Of a stretch of DNA of 21,830 nucleotides, positions 7,824-16,826 are shown one piece after another. The stretch spans positions 1 to 21,830 of the forward strand of contig CAMLCX010000020.1 of NCBI GenBank assembly GCA_946478635.1, in the 5' to 3' direction. The position numbers and the translations under genes are program-made. Position 1 is the stretch's first letter; every line of letters starts with the position of its first letter. This DNA is from an uncultured Pseudomonadota bacterium. Lineage in GTDB: Bacteria; Desulfobacterota_B; Binatia; UBA9968. The notes under the pieces are model-generated. The model saw only the letters and a program-made list of their open reading frames with translations. It did no database searches and was not told the DNA's origin.

Positions 7824-9112
7824 GACGGACTCCTATCTTCCCCTCGTCCTAACAGGCGATCCAGAATGATCGCCGCGGCCGATCGGACGGAAAGATGATT
7901 GTAATCACCGCGCCCATCGACGGCCTCCAGAACGTAGTCTGATTGTAAAAGTATTGTTTCGGTTAGGCCCCATCCGGTGCCGAAAAGGATGAGAAAGGGC
8001 CGGGTTTCTTTATTTAGCATGTCTCGTAGCGCAGCGAAAGAGGCCCGGTTTTGCGTGCGCCGTGCCGACGTAGCGACAAGAATCGGTTTTTCGCCGGTTT
8101 CCCGCTCGATGGCGATGATGGCATCGTCCAGAGTGTCACAAATGCGCGTGAGCGCCAAAGCTTCTTTGCGCGTGGCGTTGTATTGGCTGCCGTAACCGCT
8201 CTCCCAGTGCTCGACGATCTTGAGCGCGAGTTTCTGCAACGCCCTTACGGGCGTGGCCACGAAAAACGCCCTGACCCCGTAAGTGCATCCCGAACGAGCG
8301 ATATCGTGAATATCCATGTTAGTTACCGCCGTCGTGACAACCTGGCCGTTCTTGTCATAGACCGGATGGTGCAGCAGGGCTACATAGACTGGCGCCGGGA
8401 TCGTCTCTCTGTGCGCGTGCTCGTTGGATTCTTGAGACGCCGCATAGAGGTCCGGCCGGCGCGCCCGCGTCAGCGCGACGCTCTGCTCGCGACGCCACCG
8501 ACGGATGCGTTGATGATCGCCGGAAAGCAGAACTTCCGGTACCTTCACGCCGCGAAATTCCTCGGGCCGGGTGTATTGCGGATATTCAAGCAAGCCGCCG
8601 CTGAACGATTCCTCCAGGGCGGAGTTTTCATTGCCCAACACGCCGGGAACCAGCCGGGCAACGGCGTCGATCAACACCGTGGCCGCCGGCTCGCCACCGC
8701 TCAAGGTGTAATCACCGATTGAGATTTCTTCGTCGACAAACGCTTTAACCCGCTCGTCGATTCCTTCGTACCGGCCGCAGATGAGGACTATTTCCGGCTC
8801 TTGAGCAAGCCGTTGCGCGATCTCCTGGTTGAAGACTCGTCCGCGGGGAGTAAGCAGAATGATCCGCGCCTGCGGCGATCGAGCTTTGGCAGCTTCGATG
8901 GCGGCAACCAGCGGCTCCGGTTTCATAACCATGCCTTGACCGCCGCCATAAGGATAGTCGTCGGTCATCCGGTGGCGGTCCGTCGCATGATCGCGCGGAT
9001 CGATAAAATTGAATTCGATGAGTCCCTTTTCCCGCGCCTTTTGCAAGATGCTGTGGCTGAGAGGCGAATCGAACATGGGCGGGAAAATGGTTATGACGGT
9101 AAAGCCAAGCAT
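7820..9112 (-). CDS. trmD: TrmD tRNA (guanine37-N1)-methyltransferase fused to a second SPOUT-type RNA methyltransferase domain
   Basis: One uninterrupted 430-residue reading frame, where TrmD is normally about 240-260. Residues 1-222 are TrmD, which makes m1G37 in t[22 protein letters not shown], the trefoil-knot SAM site ([25 protein letters not shown]), [10 protein letters not shown] and [14 protein letters not shown] short linker (about 223-240) leads to residues 241-423, which match the RNA_Me_trans domain family ([67 protein letters not shown]). That domain is usually a separate gene between trmD and rplS in deltaproteobacteria, so here the two are fused. At Glu168, E. coli-type TrmD appears to have Asp169, a point that depends on my alignment. 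Target of the second domain unknown. Confidence 0.93.
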   Translation of the reverse strand: MLGFTVITIFPPMFDSPLSHSILQKAREKGLIEFNFIDPRDHATDRHRMTDDYPYGGGQGMVMKPEPLVAAIEAAKARSPQARIILLTPRGRVFNQEIAQRLAQEPEIVLICGRYEGIDERVKAFVDEEISIGDYTLSGGEPAATVLIDAVARLVPGVLGNENSALEESFSGGLLEYPQYTRPEEFRGVKVPEVLLSGDHQRIRRWRREQSVALTRARRPDLYAASQESNEHAHRETIPAPVYVALLHHPVYDKNGQVVTTAVTNMDIHDIARSGCTYGVRAFFVATPVRALQKLALKIVEHWESGYGSQYNATRKEALALTRICDTLDDAIIAIERETGEKPILVATSARRTQNRASFAALRDMLNKETRPFLILFGTGWGLTETILLQSDYVLEAVDGRGDYNHLSVRSAAAIILDRLLGRGEDRSPS

Positions 9113-9130
9113 CGTTTGAACTGCGGCCGG

Positions 9131-9643
9131 TTAAAGCTCCAACAAGCCTTCGGGAAAGCTGATGATCATTCTGCCGGTGGTGAAATCGACTTTATCGATA
9201 AACTCCTTAATTGCGGGAATGAGGTGTTCTTTATCCGCTCCTTGAACAACGTAGATCTCGCCTGCGGGGGTTGACAGGGTGGACGCGATCGTTCCGATGC
9301 GCGCGCCGGTTGCGGCGAAAACCTCAAACCCGACAACCTGAAAATGGTAGTACTGTCCGGGTGATAAACTTTCGAGGGCGGCCTCGTCGACCAGCAGTGT
9401 CGAGCCGACAAGCCGGGCGGCCTGCTCGATGCTCTCGATACCCTTGAGCTTGATCAAAAACTGATTGCGTTGCGGATTGCTTTCCTCGAGATGAAACAGC
9501 AAACGTTCGCCGGACTTTTCCAGTACGACTTCCACGCCGCTTGCAAGTACCGTGGTGCCGCTATTGAAAGGGTTCAGCTTCAGCCAGCCATGGAGACCAT
9601 GGGTGGTGACGATTTCACCGAGGGGAACTGCCGGTTCAGCCAT
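9131..9643 (-). CDS. rimM: RimM 16S rRNA/30S maturation factor
   Basis: A 170-residue RimM, which binds ribosomal protein S19 and helps mature the 30S head. The N-terminal domain begins with the family signature VPLGEIVTTHGLHGWLKL. The PRC-barrel C-terminal domain shows LSPGQYYHFQVVGFEVF, GTIASTLSTPAGEIYVV and HLIPAIKEFIDKVDF. The length is normal. It lies 24 bases after khpA and 18 bases before trmD, in the order rpsP-khpA-rimM-trmD-rplS common to many bacteria. No strong Shine-Dalgarno is visible, so coupling with upstream translation is likely. Confidence 0.95.
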   Translation of the reverse strand: MAEPAVPLGEIVTTHGLHGWLKLNPFNSGTTVLASGVEVVLEKSGERLLFHLEESNPQRNQFLIKLKGIESIEQAARLVGSTLLVDEAALESLSPGQYYHFQVVGFEVFAATGARIGTIASTLSTPAGEIYVVQGADKEHLIPAIKEFIDKVDFTTGRMIISFPEGLLEL

Positions 9644-9667
9644 CGGCGCACGCGACGATAAACGTTT

Positions 9668-9901
9668 CTATTCTTCGACGATTTCGAGGACGACCTTGCG
9701 GTCGTGGATCGCCGCCGCGGCATTCACCAACGTACGAATCGATTTGGCGGTGCGGCCCTGTTTGCCAATGATGCGGCCGAGATCCTCTTTGGCAACCTTG
9801 AGTTGCAATAGGGACGCGCCTTCGCGGGTCGTTTCGTTGACTTCAACGGCGTCGGGGTCGTTGGCCAAGGACTTTGCCAGGTATTGAACTAGATCCTTCA
9901 C
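9668..9901 (-). CDS. khpA: KhpA single-KH-domain RNA-binding protein
   Basis: A 77-residue protein made of one KH domain. The RNA-gripping GxxG loop is IGKQGR at residues 45-50, followed by TAKSIRTLVNAAA. This is the YlqC/KhpA family, small RNA chaperones that work with KhpB (Jag) in Gram-positive bacteria and that sit between rpsP and rimM in many phyla, as here. It starts seven bases after the rpsP stop, so the genes are co-transcribed. The C-terminus RKVVLEIVEE is typical. Confidence 0.92.
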   Translation of the reverse strand: MKDLVQYLAKSLANDPDAVEVNETTREGASLLQLKVAKEDLGRIIGKQGRTAKSIRTLVNAAAAIHDRKVVLEIVEE

Positions 9902-9908
9902 AGAATTC

Positions 9909-10154
9909 TTAGCTGGCCTTGCGCTCTTTCTTGATCAATTCCGAAACCGTTTGCGACGGCTGAGCGCCTTTTTTGATCCACTCGTCGATCTTCTCGCGAT
10001 TCAATCTAACGCCACCGGTCTTCGCTCGCGGATCGTAGGTGCCGACCTGCTCGATATAGCGTCCGTCCCGCGGGAAGCGCCGGTCGCTTACCACAATGCG
10101 GTAAAAAGGTTTTTTCTTGGCCCCATGCCGGCTCATTCTAATCGTTACACTCAT
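9909..10154 (-). CDS. rpsP: 30S ribosomal protein S16
   Basis: An 81-residue S16 with the conserved start VTIRMSRHGAKKKPFYRIVV, the SDRRFPRDGRYIEQVGTYDP signature and a basic lysine-rich tail. S16 is an early 30S assembly protein. The ATG is preceded by purine-rich AGGGAGAGGGAAAG, a strong ribosome binding region. It lies 66 bases downstream of ffh; a promoter-like pair sits at the end of ffh, so the ribosomal block may be transcribed both from ffh and from its own start. Confidence 0.97.
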   Translation of the reverse strand: MSVTIRMSRHGAKKKPFYRIVVSDRRFPRDGRYIEQVGTYDPRAKTGGVRLNREKIDEWIKKGAQPSQTVSELIKKERKAS

Positions 10155-10201
10155 GCTTGTCTTTCCCTCTCCCTTTGAAGACCGCTGCTGAGCGGCCTGT
10201 G

Positions 10202-10230
10202 AATATAATCTTGAATCCTCTTAGTGGAAA
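10202..10230 (-). promoter_or_regulatory. Likely internal promoter for the rpsP-khpA-rimM-trmD-rplS block
   Basis: On the minus strand TTTCCA (10225-10230, four of six matches to TTGACA) is separated by exactly 17 bases from TATATT (10202-10207, five of six matches to TATAAT). The -35 box overlaps the end of ffh. The predicted start near 10195 leaves a leader of about 40 bases that includes a small CCGCT/AGCGG hairpin and the rpsP ribosome binding site. The assignment is by consensus only. Confidence 0.5.
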
Positions 10231-11561
10231 GCGTTCGGCATCCGGCTGAGCAGCGCGCGCATGCCTCCCTTGCTGACCCGTTGCATCATTTTTTTCATTT
10301 CCAGAAATTGCTTCATCAAACGATTGATGTCGGTCACCGTGGTGCCGCTCCCCTGGGCGATGCGTCGTCGCCGGCTGCCGTTAAGAACCGCGGGGTTGCG
10401 CCGTTCCTGAAGGGTCATCGAATTAATGATCGCTTCGACGCGTTTAAGTTCTTTCTCAGCCTTATCCGAGTCGACTTGCGTTGCGAGCTTTTTCCCGCCG
10501 GGGATCATTTCGAGCAAGCTGCCCACCGGGCCCATGCGTTTGATCTGCTGCAGTTGGAGCTGAAATTCTTCCAGCGTAAATTGCTGTTTCTGGAACGCCT
10601 GCTGTAAACGTACCGCTTCTTTTTGTTCGACGTTCTGCTGGACTTTATCGATGAGGGAAAGCACATCGCCCATGCCCAGGATGCGCGACGCGAGCCGGTC
10701 CGGATAAAAGGGCTCGAAGGCATCGAGCTTTTCGCCGATACCGGAAAACAAGATTGGCTTGCCGACCATCTCGCGGATCGAGAGCGCTGCGCCGCCGCGC
10801 GCGTCGCCGTCGAGCTTGGTGAGAATAATTCCAGATAAACCGAGCTTGCCGTCGAATCCCAGTGCTTGATTGACGGCGTCTTGTCCGGTCATCGAATCGG
10901 CGACAAACAAGATCTGATGCGGCCGCACGGCGGCCTTGATGGCGGACAGCTCTTGCATCAATTCCTCATCGATATGGAGACGGCCGGCGGTATCGATCAG
11001 CAACACGTCGCAGAATTTTTGCTTCGCCTCCTGCAGCGCGCGCTCACAAATCAGCACCGGTGAAATTTCGGGATTGGCGTCGTAAACGGGCAGGTCGAGC
11101 TCGCCGCCCAGGATTTTCAGCTGCTCGATGGCGGCCGGGCGATAAACGTCTGCCGGCACCAAATAAGGAGTGCGTTTCTTGTCTTTTTTCAGATAACGAG
11201 CGAGCTTGGCCAAGGTCGTTGTTTTACCCGAACCTTGGAGGCCAACCAGCATGATCACTACCGGCGGCGCGGTTCTAAGATCGATATCGTGATGTTCGCC
11301 GCCGAGAAGGTGCACCATCTCGTCACGAACGATTTTAATAAACTGCTGCTCCGGAGTGAGGCTTTGCAAAACCTCCTGGCCCATGGACTTGGATTTAACC
11401 GCCTCAAGGAACGTTCTGACCACCTGCACGTGGACGTCGGCCTCGAGGAGGGCAAGCCGGACGTCGCGCAGGGCATCATCGATGTTTTTCTCGGTGATTT
11501 TGCCCTGCCCACGCAGGCGTTTAAACGTCAGTTCAAGTTTGTCAGTTAAAGATTCGAACAT
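10221..11561 (-). CDS. ffh: Signal recognition particle GTPase Ffh (SRP54)
   Basis: A 446-residue SRP54 homologue that binds signal sequences and 4.5S RNA and delivers ribosomes to FtsY at the membrane. It has the N domain (1-90, FESLTDKLELTFKRLRG), the G domain with GLQGSGKTT at 107-115, DTAGR at 190-194 and TKLDGDARGG at 248-257, and the M domain (about 300-446) with RIAQGSGTT and the methionine-rich helix MKQFLEMKKMMQRV. The length is normal. There is no visible Shine-Dalgarno before the ATG. A candidate promoter lies 47-75 bases upstream. It heads the rpsP block, an arrangement common across bacteria. Confidence 0.96.
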   Translation of the reverse strand: MFESLTDKLELTFKRLRGQGKITEKNIDDALRDVRLALLEADVHVQVVRTFLEAVKSKSMGQEVLQSLTPEQQFIKIVRDEMVHLLGGEHHDIDLRTAPPVVIMLVGLQGSGKTTTLAKLARYLKKDKKRTPYLVPADVYRPAAIEQLKILGGELDLPVYDANPEISPVLICERALQEAKQKFCDVLLIDTAGRLHIDEELMQELSAIKAAVRPHQILFVADSMTGQDAVNQALGFDGKLGLSGIILTKLDGDARGGAALSIREMVGKPILFSGIGEKLDAFEPFYPDRLASRILGMGDVLSLIDKVQQNVEQKEAVRLQQAFQKQQFTLEEFQLQLQQIKRMGPVGSLLEMIPGGKKLATQVDSDKAEKELKRVEAIINSMTLQERRNPAVLNGSRRRRIAQGSGTTVTDINRLMKQFLEMKKMMQRVSKGGMRALLSRMPNAFH

Positions 11562-11607
11562 GGATATGGACGCTAAATGACGATATTTCCAAGGGAAAGT
11601 TTAAAGC

Positions 11608-11636
11608 AAAGTAATATGAATATATCTGTGAGTCAA
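11608..11636 (-). promoter_or_regulatory. Candidate promoter of ffh
   Basis: On the minus strand TTGACT (11631-11636) matches five of six -35 bases. At 17-base spacing TACTTT (11608-11613) matches only three of six -10 bases, and the surrounding sequence is A/T-rich. It lies just after the groEL terminator and 47 bases before the ffh ATG. Confidence 0.4.
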
Positions 11637-11642
11637 GGTCGG

Positions 11643-11690
11643 AAGAAACAGAAAGGCCCGCTACGTGGCCTGGTCGACACGTAACGGGCC
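11643..11690 (-). terminator. Strong intrinsic terminator of groESL
   Basis: On the minus strand GGCCCGTTACGTG (11690-11678) pairs with CACGTAGCGGGCC (11667-11655) over 13 positions, with one G-U wobble and a ten-base loop. The T-rich tail TTTCTGTTTCTT follows at 11654-11643. The hairpin begins 24 bases after the groEL stop. It separates groESL from the ffh block. Confidence 0.92.
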
Positions 11691-11714
11691 CACTGATGAA
11701 GCGTGCGAGAAAAG

Positions 11715-13695
<1,981 letters not shown>

Positions 13696-13750
13696 TTTGC
13701 TGTCTCCTTTCAGCTTTTGGCTCTAAGTTGTGAATTTTAAAAGATTTTGT

Positions 13751-13793
13751 CTTAGGTCATGGGGTGCGATAACCCTAGCCGATGTGACCTAAG
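13751..13793 (-). promoter_or_regulatory. Large inverted repeat in the groESL leader, candidate heat-shock operator or leader hairpin
   Basis: CTTAGGTCA (13751-13759) and TGACCTAAG (13785-13793) are perfect nine-base inverted arms 25 bases apart, with a smaller GGGT/ACCC pairing inside. The repeat begins about two bases after the predicted transcription start, the place where the HrcA operator CIRCE usually sits. It is not CIRCE (TTAGCACTC, nine-base spacer, GAGTGCTAA). Two more CTTAG half-sites in the minus orientation lie at 13723-13727 and 13805-13809, the latter overlapping the -10 box. Confidence 0.6.
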
Positions 13794-13801
13794 CCGCGTT
13801 G

Positions 13802-13829
13802 AATCTAAGCATCAATTTTTTCCTGTCAA
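13802..13829 (-). promoter_or_regulatory. Sigma-70-type promoter of groESL
   Basis: On the minus strand a perfect TTGACA (13824-13829) and TAGATT (13802-13807, four of six) are separated by 16 bases, giving a start near 13795. It lies in the gap between the DUF507 genes and groES. I see no sigma-32-type -35 (CTTGAAA). A CCCCATGA on the minus strand inside the inverted repeat recalls a sigma-32 -10 but lacks a partner. Confidence 0.65.
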
Positions 13830-13891
13830 GGTTTTGCGCGTGAGTTTTCTCTATTAGTTACAGGTAAATGGGCTTCATGACCGGATAAGAT

Positions 13892-14167
13892 TCATTTGCG
13901 CTGCTTGCGGGATTCTTCCTCGAAATATTTGCGATAAAGAATGTCCCATTCACGGCTTCCCTGCGGTACTTGGCGTGACAGGGACTGGATTTTTTGCCGT
14001 ACGATCTCATCCAGATGGTCTTCTCGTTGGAAAAAGTCCTTGAGGATTTGTTTTGTCTCGGTGAGTGAGCGGCCTTCATTGGGAAACTCGGCGAGCTTAT
14101 CCCTGCGCAATCCATCCATCACTAGATGCGCCAAGTGCGAGATGCGGCTTTCCGATAATTTGATCAC
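13892..14167 (-). CDS. DUF507 family protein, second of tandem pair
   Basis: A 91-residue, mostly helical and charged protein of the DUF507 family (MIKLSESRISHLAHLVMDGL, then KQILKDFFQREDHLDEIVRQKI, and SREWDILYRKYFEEE). No function is established for the family. Its ATG overlaps the stop of the upstream DUF507 gene by four bases, so the two are translationally coupled. The two proteins share the same plan (start MIKL/MKIK, a middle EIV/EIIARNF helix, end DIL-Y or YRMFL) but are diverged, which suggests an old duplication and possibly a heterodimer. groES follows downstream with its own promoter. Confidence 0.8.
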   Translation of the reverse strand: MIKLSESRISHLAHLVMDGLRRDKLAEFPNEGRSLTETKQILKDFFQREDHLDEIVRQKIQSLSRQVPQGSREWDILYRKYFEEESRKQRK

Positions 14168-14439
14168 AGGATGAAGCCCTTTTTTGCCGCGAGCTTTTGC
14201 TTGGCCAGTAGAAACATCCGGTAAGAATCCATATCTCGAGCTTCGCGCGCATGGGAAGCGAGCATCTTGCGCGCTTCCTCTTCGATCGCCTCTTCTTCGG
14301 AAAAGTTCCGCGCGATAATTTCGGCGATCTTCCTTTTGATCGGCGCATAATCGCCGGGCGCGACCATCAGTTCCTTACTTCGATAACCGGCAATCAATAA
14401 TTCTGCCAGTCTATCCAACTGTTCCGGTTTGATCTTCAT
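14164..14439 (-). CDS. DUF507 family protein, first of tandem pair
   Basis: A 91-residue DUF507 protein (MKIKPEQLDRLAELLIAGYR, then APIKRKIAEIIARNFSEEE, and RDMDSYRMFLLAKQKLAAKKG). It is predicted helical and cytoplasmic, with no signal or membrane segment. It is the first gene of a two-gene unit. A moderate AAGGA lies about 11 bases before the ATG and directly abuts a perfect DnaA-box 9-mer (14455-14463), so DnaA binding there could affect its expression. Function unknown. Confidence 0.8.
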   Translation of the reverse strand: MKIKPEQLDRLAELLIAGYRSKELMVAPGDYAPIKRKIAEIIARNFSEEEAIEEEARKMLASHAREARDMDSYRMFLLAKQKLAAKKGFIL

Positions 14440-14454
14440 CGCTGTTGAAATCCT

Positions 14455-14463
14455 TGTGGATAA
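14455..14463 (-). promoter_or_regulatory. Perfect DnaA-box 9-mer
   Basis: TGTGGATAA on the plus strand is TTATCCACA on the minus strand, an exact match to the strong DnaA box. It lies 16 bases upstream of the first DUF507 start codon. Weaker two-mismatch relatives in the same orientation are at 14498-14506 (TGTGGGCAA) and 14615-14623 (TATGGATAT). Binding is not shown by sequence alone. Confidence 0.55.
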
Positions 14464-14658
14464 CGGCTTGGCGACTCGGTGAAACGACCGGTAAATGTGT
14501 GGGCAATTTTTTTCTATCCGGCCAAGGGGACGAAGTCAATCTCGACTCGACCCGGGACTCTGTGTGCGCCGGCAAAGTAGAAAAAATCTTGTGCAAACAA
14601 AGCTTTTTTGCCAATATGGATATCCTTACTGACGTTCATGAAAGACTCGGATCGTAGG

Positions 14659-14667
14659 TTATCCACA
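14659..14667 (+). promoter_or_regulatory. Perfect DnaA-box 9-mer, opposite orientation
   Basis: TTATCCACA is an exact strong DnaA box, 52 bases upstream of the LD-carboxypeptidase start. With the inverted copy at 14455 it brackets about 200 bases that include A/T-rich runs (14507-14514 and 14581-14610). These two are the only exact copies I noticed in the window. Confidence 0.55.
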
Positions 14668-14719
14668 GGCTTGGACAGCCCGCCCAGGGCAGGGATCGAC
14701 AGATCCGCCAAGAAATCCC

Positions 14720-15628
14720 ATGGCTGTGAATAAGCCTCTCCGTTTGCGTCCCGGCGCGCGTGTGGGCGTCGTTGCGCCCGCCGGCTCGGTTGAACGGGGA
14801 CCGCTCGAGGCCGGGGTCGCCGCAATTCGCGCGCAAGGATTTGAAGTCGAGCTCGGCCCAAATCTGTTCGCCAACAACGGCTATCTTGCCGGTGGCGCGG
14901 AGGACCGGGCACGGGATTTGACCGAGTTTTTTCGCCGCGATGATATTCATGCGATCTTTTGCGCGCGCGGCGGTTTCGGCTCCGTCCAGATGCTTCCGTA
15001 TTTGAGCGTAAGAATCGGACGCCATCCCAAGGTTTTCGTGGGCTATAGCGATGTGACGATCTTGCTCAACTGGCTTCGACAGACTTGCGGCATGGTCACT
15101 TTTCATGGGCCCATGGTGGCGATGGATTTCGCCCGCGGCATGAGCGAAACAACCAGTAGCCATTTTTGGCCCCTGCTCGGCGGCGCCATGGACCGGTGGA
15201 AAATCGCTCTGGGAAAAGCCATCCGGCCCGGCAAGGCGCGGGCCGAGTTGATGGGCGGCTGCCTTTCGATGTTGGTGACGACGCTTGGCACGCCCTATGA
15301 AATTGATACGCGCGGCAAATTGCTTTTTCTCGAAGATGTAGGCGAGAAACCTTATCGCATCGAGCGAATGTTGTTGCATTTAAAGATGGCGGGAAAGTTG
15401 GAAGAAGTGGCCGGCGTGCTGTTTGGTGATTTCACGAATTGCGATGGCGAAGGCCCGCGGGGCGTAAGCGAAGTCATCGACGATTTATTTCGCGGCGCGT
15501 CTTATCCAGTGGTCATGGGAGTCAACGCCGGTCATGGAGCGGAAAATGTGACACTACCGTTCGGCATAGAAATGCTCCTGGATGGAGACTCGGCAAATCT
15601 AGAAATGCTTGAAGCGCCAGTTGCTTGA
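14720..15628 (+). CDS. ldcA: Muramoyltetrapeptide (LD-) carboxypeptidase, S66 family
   Basis: A 302-residue S66 peptidase that removes the terminal D-Ala from murein tetrapeptides in the cytoplasm, making tripeptide for reuse. The catalytic triad is visible: nucleophile Ser110 in VGYSDVT, Glu205 in LFLEDVGE and His272 in NAGHGAENVTLPFG. The N-terminal RPGARVGVVAPAG and CARGGFGS are also family marks. There is no signal peptide, as expected for a recycling enzyme. The ribosome binding site is weak. It is followed after 70 bases by a beta-lactamase-fold hydrolase and then mpl, so the three form a recycling-like cassette. Confidence 0.94.
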   Translation: MAVNKPLRLRPGARVGVVAPAGSVERGPLEAGVAAIRAQGFEVELGPNLFANNGYLAGGAEDRARDLTEFFRRDDIHAIFCARGGFGSVQMLPYLSVRIGRHPKVFVGYSDVTILLNWLRQTCGMVTFHGPMVAMDFARGMSETTSSHFWPLLGGAMDRWKIALGKAIRPGKARAELMGGCLSMLVTTLGTPYEIDTRGKLLFLEDVGEKPYRIERMLLHLKMAGKLEEVAGVLFGDFTNCDGEGPRGVSEVIDDLFRGASYPVVMGVNAGHGAENVTLPFGIEMLLDGDSANLEMLEAPVA

Positions 15629-15698
15629 CGGGCGCGCGTTGCAGCGCAATTGATCATCGGGGGGTCGCTGGACTCGCCGCGCAAAAGAATAATCCATC

Positions 15699-16826
15699 AT
15701 GAATTTTCATGCCGTTGAAAATGCCTTTGAACAGGCGATCCAAGAGACGGTTTTTCCAGGCGCCGTGGTACTGGTGAGCCGGGAGGGAAGCGTCGTTTTC
15801 GAGAAGGCATTCGGCTTCCGCTCATTGGCGCCGCAAAGAGCATCCATGGATGTGGGAACCATTTTCGACCTTGCTTCGTTAACCAAACCGATGGCGACCA
15901 CCGTTGCCATCATGCTCCTTCTTAAAGAAAAAAAGCTGCGATTGGAGGATCTGGTTACCCGCGTGATTCCGATGTTCGGCGTGTTCGGCAAGAATATGAC
16001 GACCTTTCGCCATCTGCTCAATCATTCTTCCGGTCTGGCGGCATGGAAACCCTTTTTTGAAGAAATCATCAAGAACGAAAAGTCCGGACGCATCAATTTT
16101 GTCGCCAGCCGGGCCGCCAAGAATTACGTGTACGAACAGATCCACCGGGACAAACCGCTGCACCCGCCGGGGAGCCAATGCGTTTACAGCGACCTGGGTT
16201 TCATTATTTTAGGTGAAGCCATCGAGGTGCTCACCGGCAACACGCTTGACCGGTTTTGTCAGGATCGGATTTTTAAACCGCTAGGACTTCGCGCAACCGG
16301 ATTCGTCGATCTTACGCAGCTTCGAACGCACCGGCTTCATCCCGTCGAAGACATGATCGCGCCCACAGAGAATTGTCCCTGGCGAAAAAAAATTCTCTGC
16401 GGAGAAGTGCACGATGACAACGCGTACGCCATGGGCGGCGTCGCGGGTCACGCAGGCTTGTTTTCATCAGCGCGGGACGTCCATGCATTTTTGCTGCGCA
16501 TGAGCCGCTGTTTTTACGGCAGCGATGATTTCTTGCCGCAGGCGCTGGTGCAGGAATTCTTCAAGAAAAACGATTCTGCCGCCGACGCCAATTTTGCTCT
16601 GGGTTGGGATACGCCGTCGTCGGAACGCTCGGCGAGCGGACATATGTTTTCGTCCCATTCCGTGGGTCACCTCGGTTTTACGGGCTGCTCGATTTGGTGG
16701 GATTTAGAAAAAAACTGCCATATTATTCTGCTTACCAATCGCGTTCATCCGACGCGCAAAAACGAGAAGATCAAGGATTTTCGCCCCCTGATCCACGATG
16801 AAATTATGAAAGCACTTTTCCCATGA
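15699..16826 (+). CDS. Beta-lactamase-family (class C-like) serine hydrolase, cytoplasmic
   Basis: A 375-residue serine hydrolase of the AmpC / penicillin-binding-protein / EstB fold. The active-site motifs are present: SLTK (Ser60, Lys63), YSD (Tyr163-Asp165, where class C enzymes have YxN) and HLG followed by FTG (His324-Gly326) in the position of KTG. It lacks a signal peptide, unlike true AmpC beta-lactamases, so a cytoplasmic substrate is likely. Its stop overlaps the mpl start by four bases (ATGA) and ldcA precedes it. By context it may act on recycled muropeptides or their derivatives as an amidase, peptidase or esterase, but nothing in the sequence fixes the substrate. It should not be called an antibiotic resistance gene. 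Confidence 0.88.
   Translation: MNFHAVENAFEQAIQETVFPGAVVLVSREGSVVFEKAFGFRSLAPQRASMDVGTIFDLASLTKPMATTVAIMLLLKEKKLRLEDLVTRVIPMFGVFGKNMTTFRHLLNHSSGLAAWKPFFEEIIKNEKSGRINFVASRAAKNYVYEQIHRDKPLHPPGSQCVYSDLGFIILGEAIEVLTGNTLDRFCQDRIFKPLGLRATGFVDLTQLRTHRLHPVEDMIAPTENCPWRKKILCGEVHDDNAYAMGGVAGHAGLFSSARDVHAFLLRMSRCFYGSDDFLPQALVQEFFKKNDSAADANFALGWDTPSSERSASGHMFSSHSVGHLGFTGCSIWWDLEKNCHIILLTNRVHPTRKNEKIKDFRPLIHDEIMKALFP

Noticed and set aside
8051..8722. A 223-codon plus-strand open frame
   Set aside because: It is antisense to the TrmD fusion and has no family likeness.
13756..13765. Sigma-32 promoter (CCCCATGA on the minus strand)
   Set aside because: No CTTGAAA-like -35 is present 13-15 bases upstream, and the bases are explained by the inverted repeat.
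13751..13793. CIRCE element for HrcA in the groESL leader
   Set aside because: The arms read CTTAGGTCA with a 25-base spacer, not TTAGCACTC with nine bases.
14636..15379. A 247-codon minus-strand frame over the start of ldcA
   Set aside because: It is antisense to a clear S66 peptidase and has no motif; it would also cross the intergenic region with the DnaA boxes.
15699..16826. Antibiotic resistance beta-lactamase
   Set aside because: It has no signal peptide, carries YSD and HLG in place of YxN and KTG, and sits in a murein-recycling cassette.
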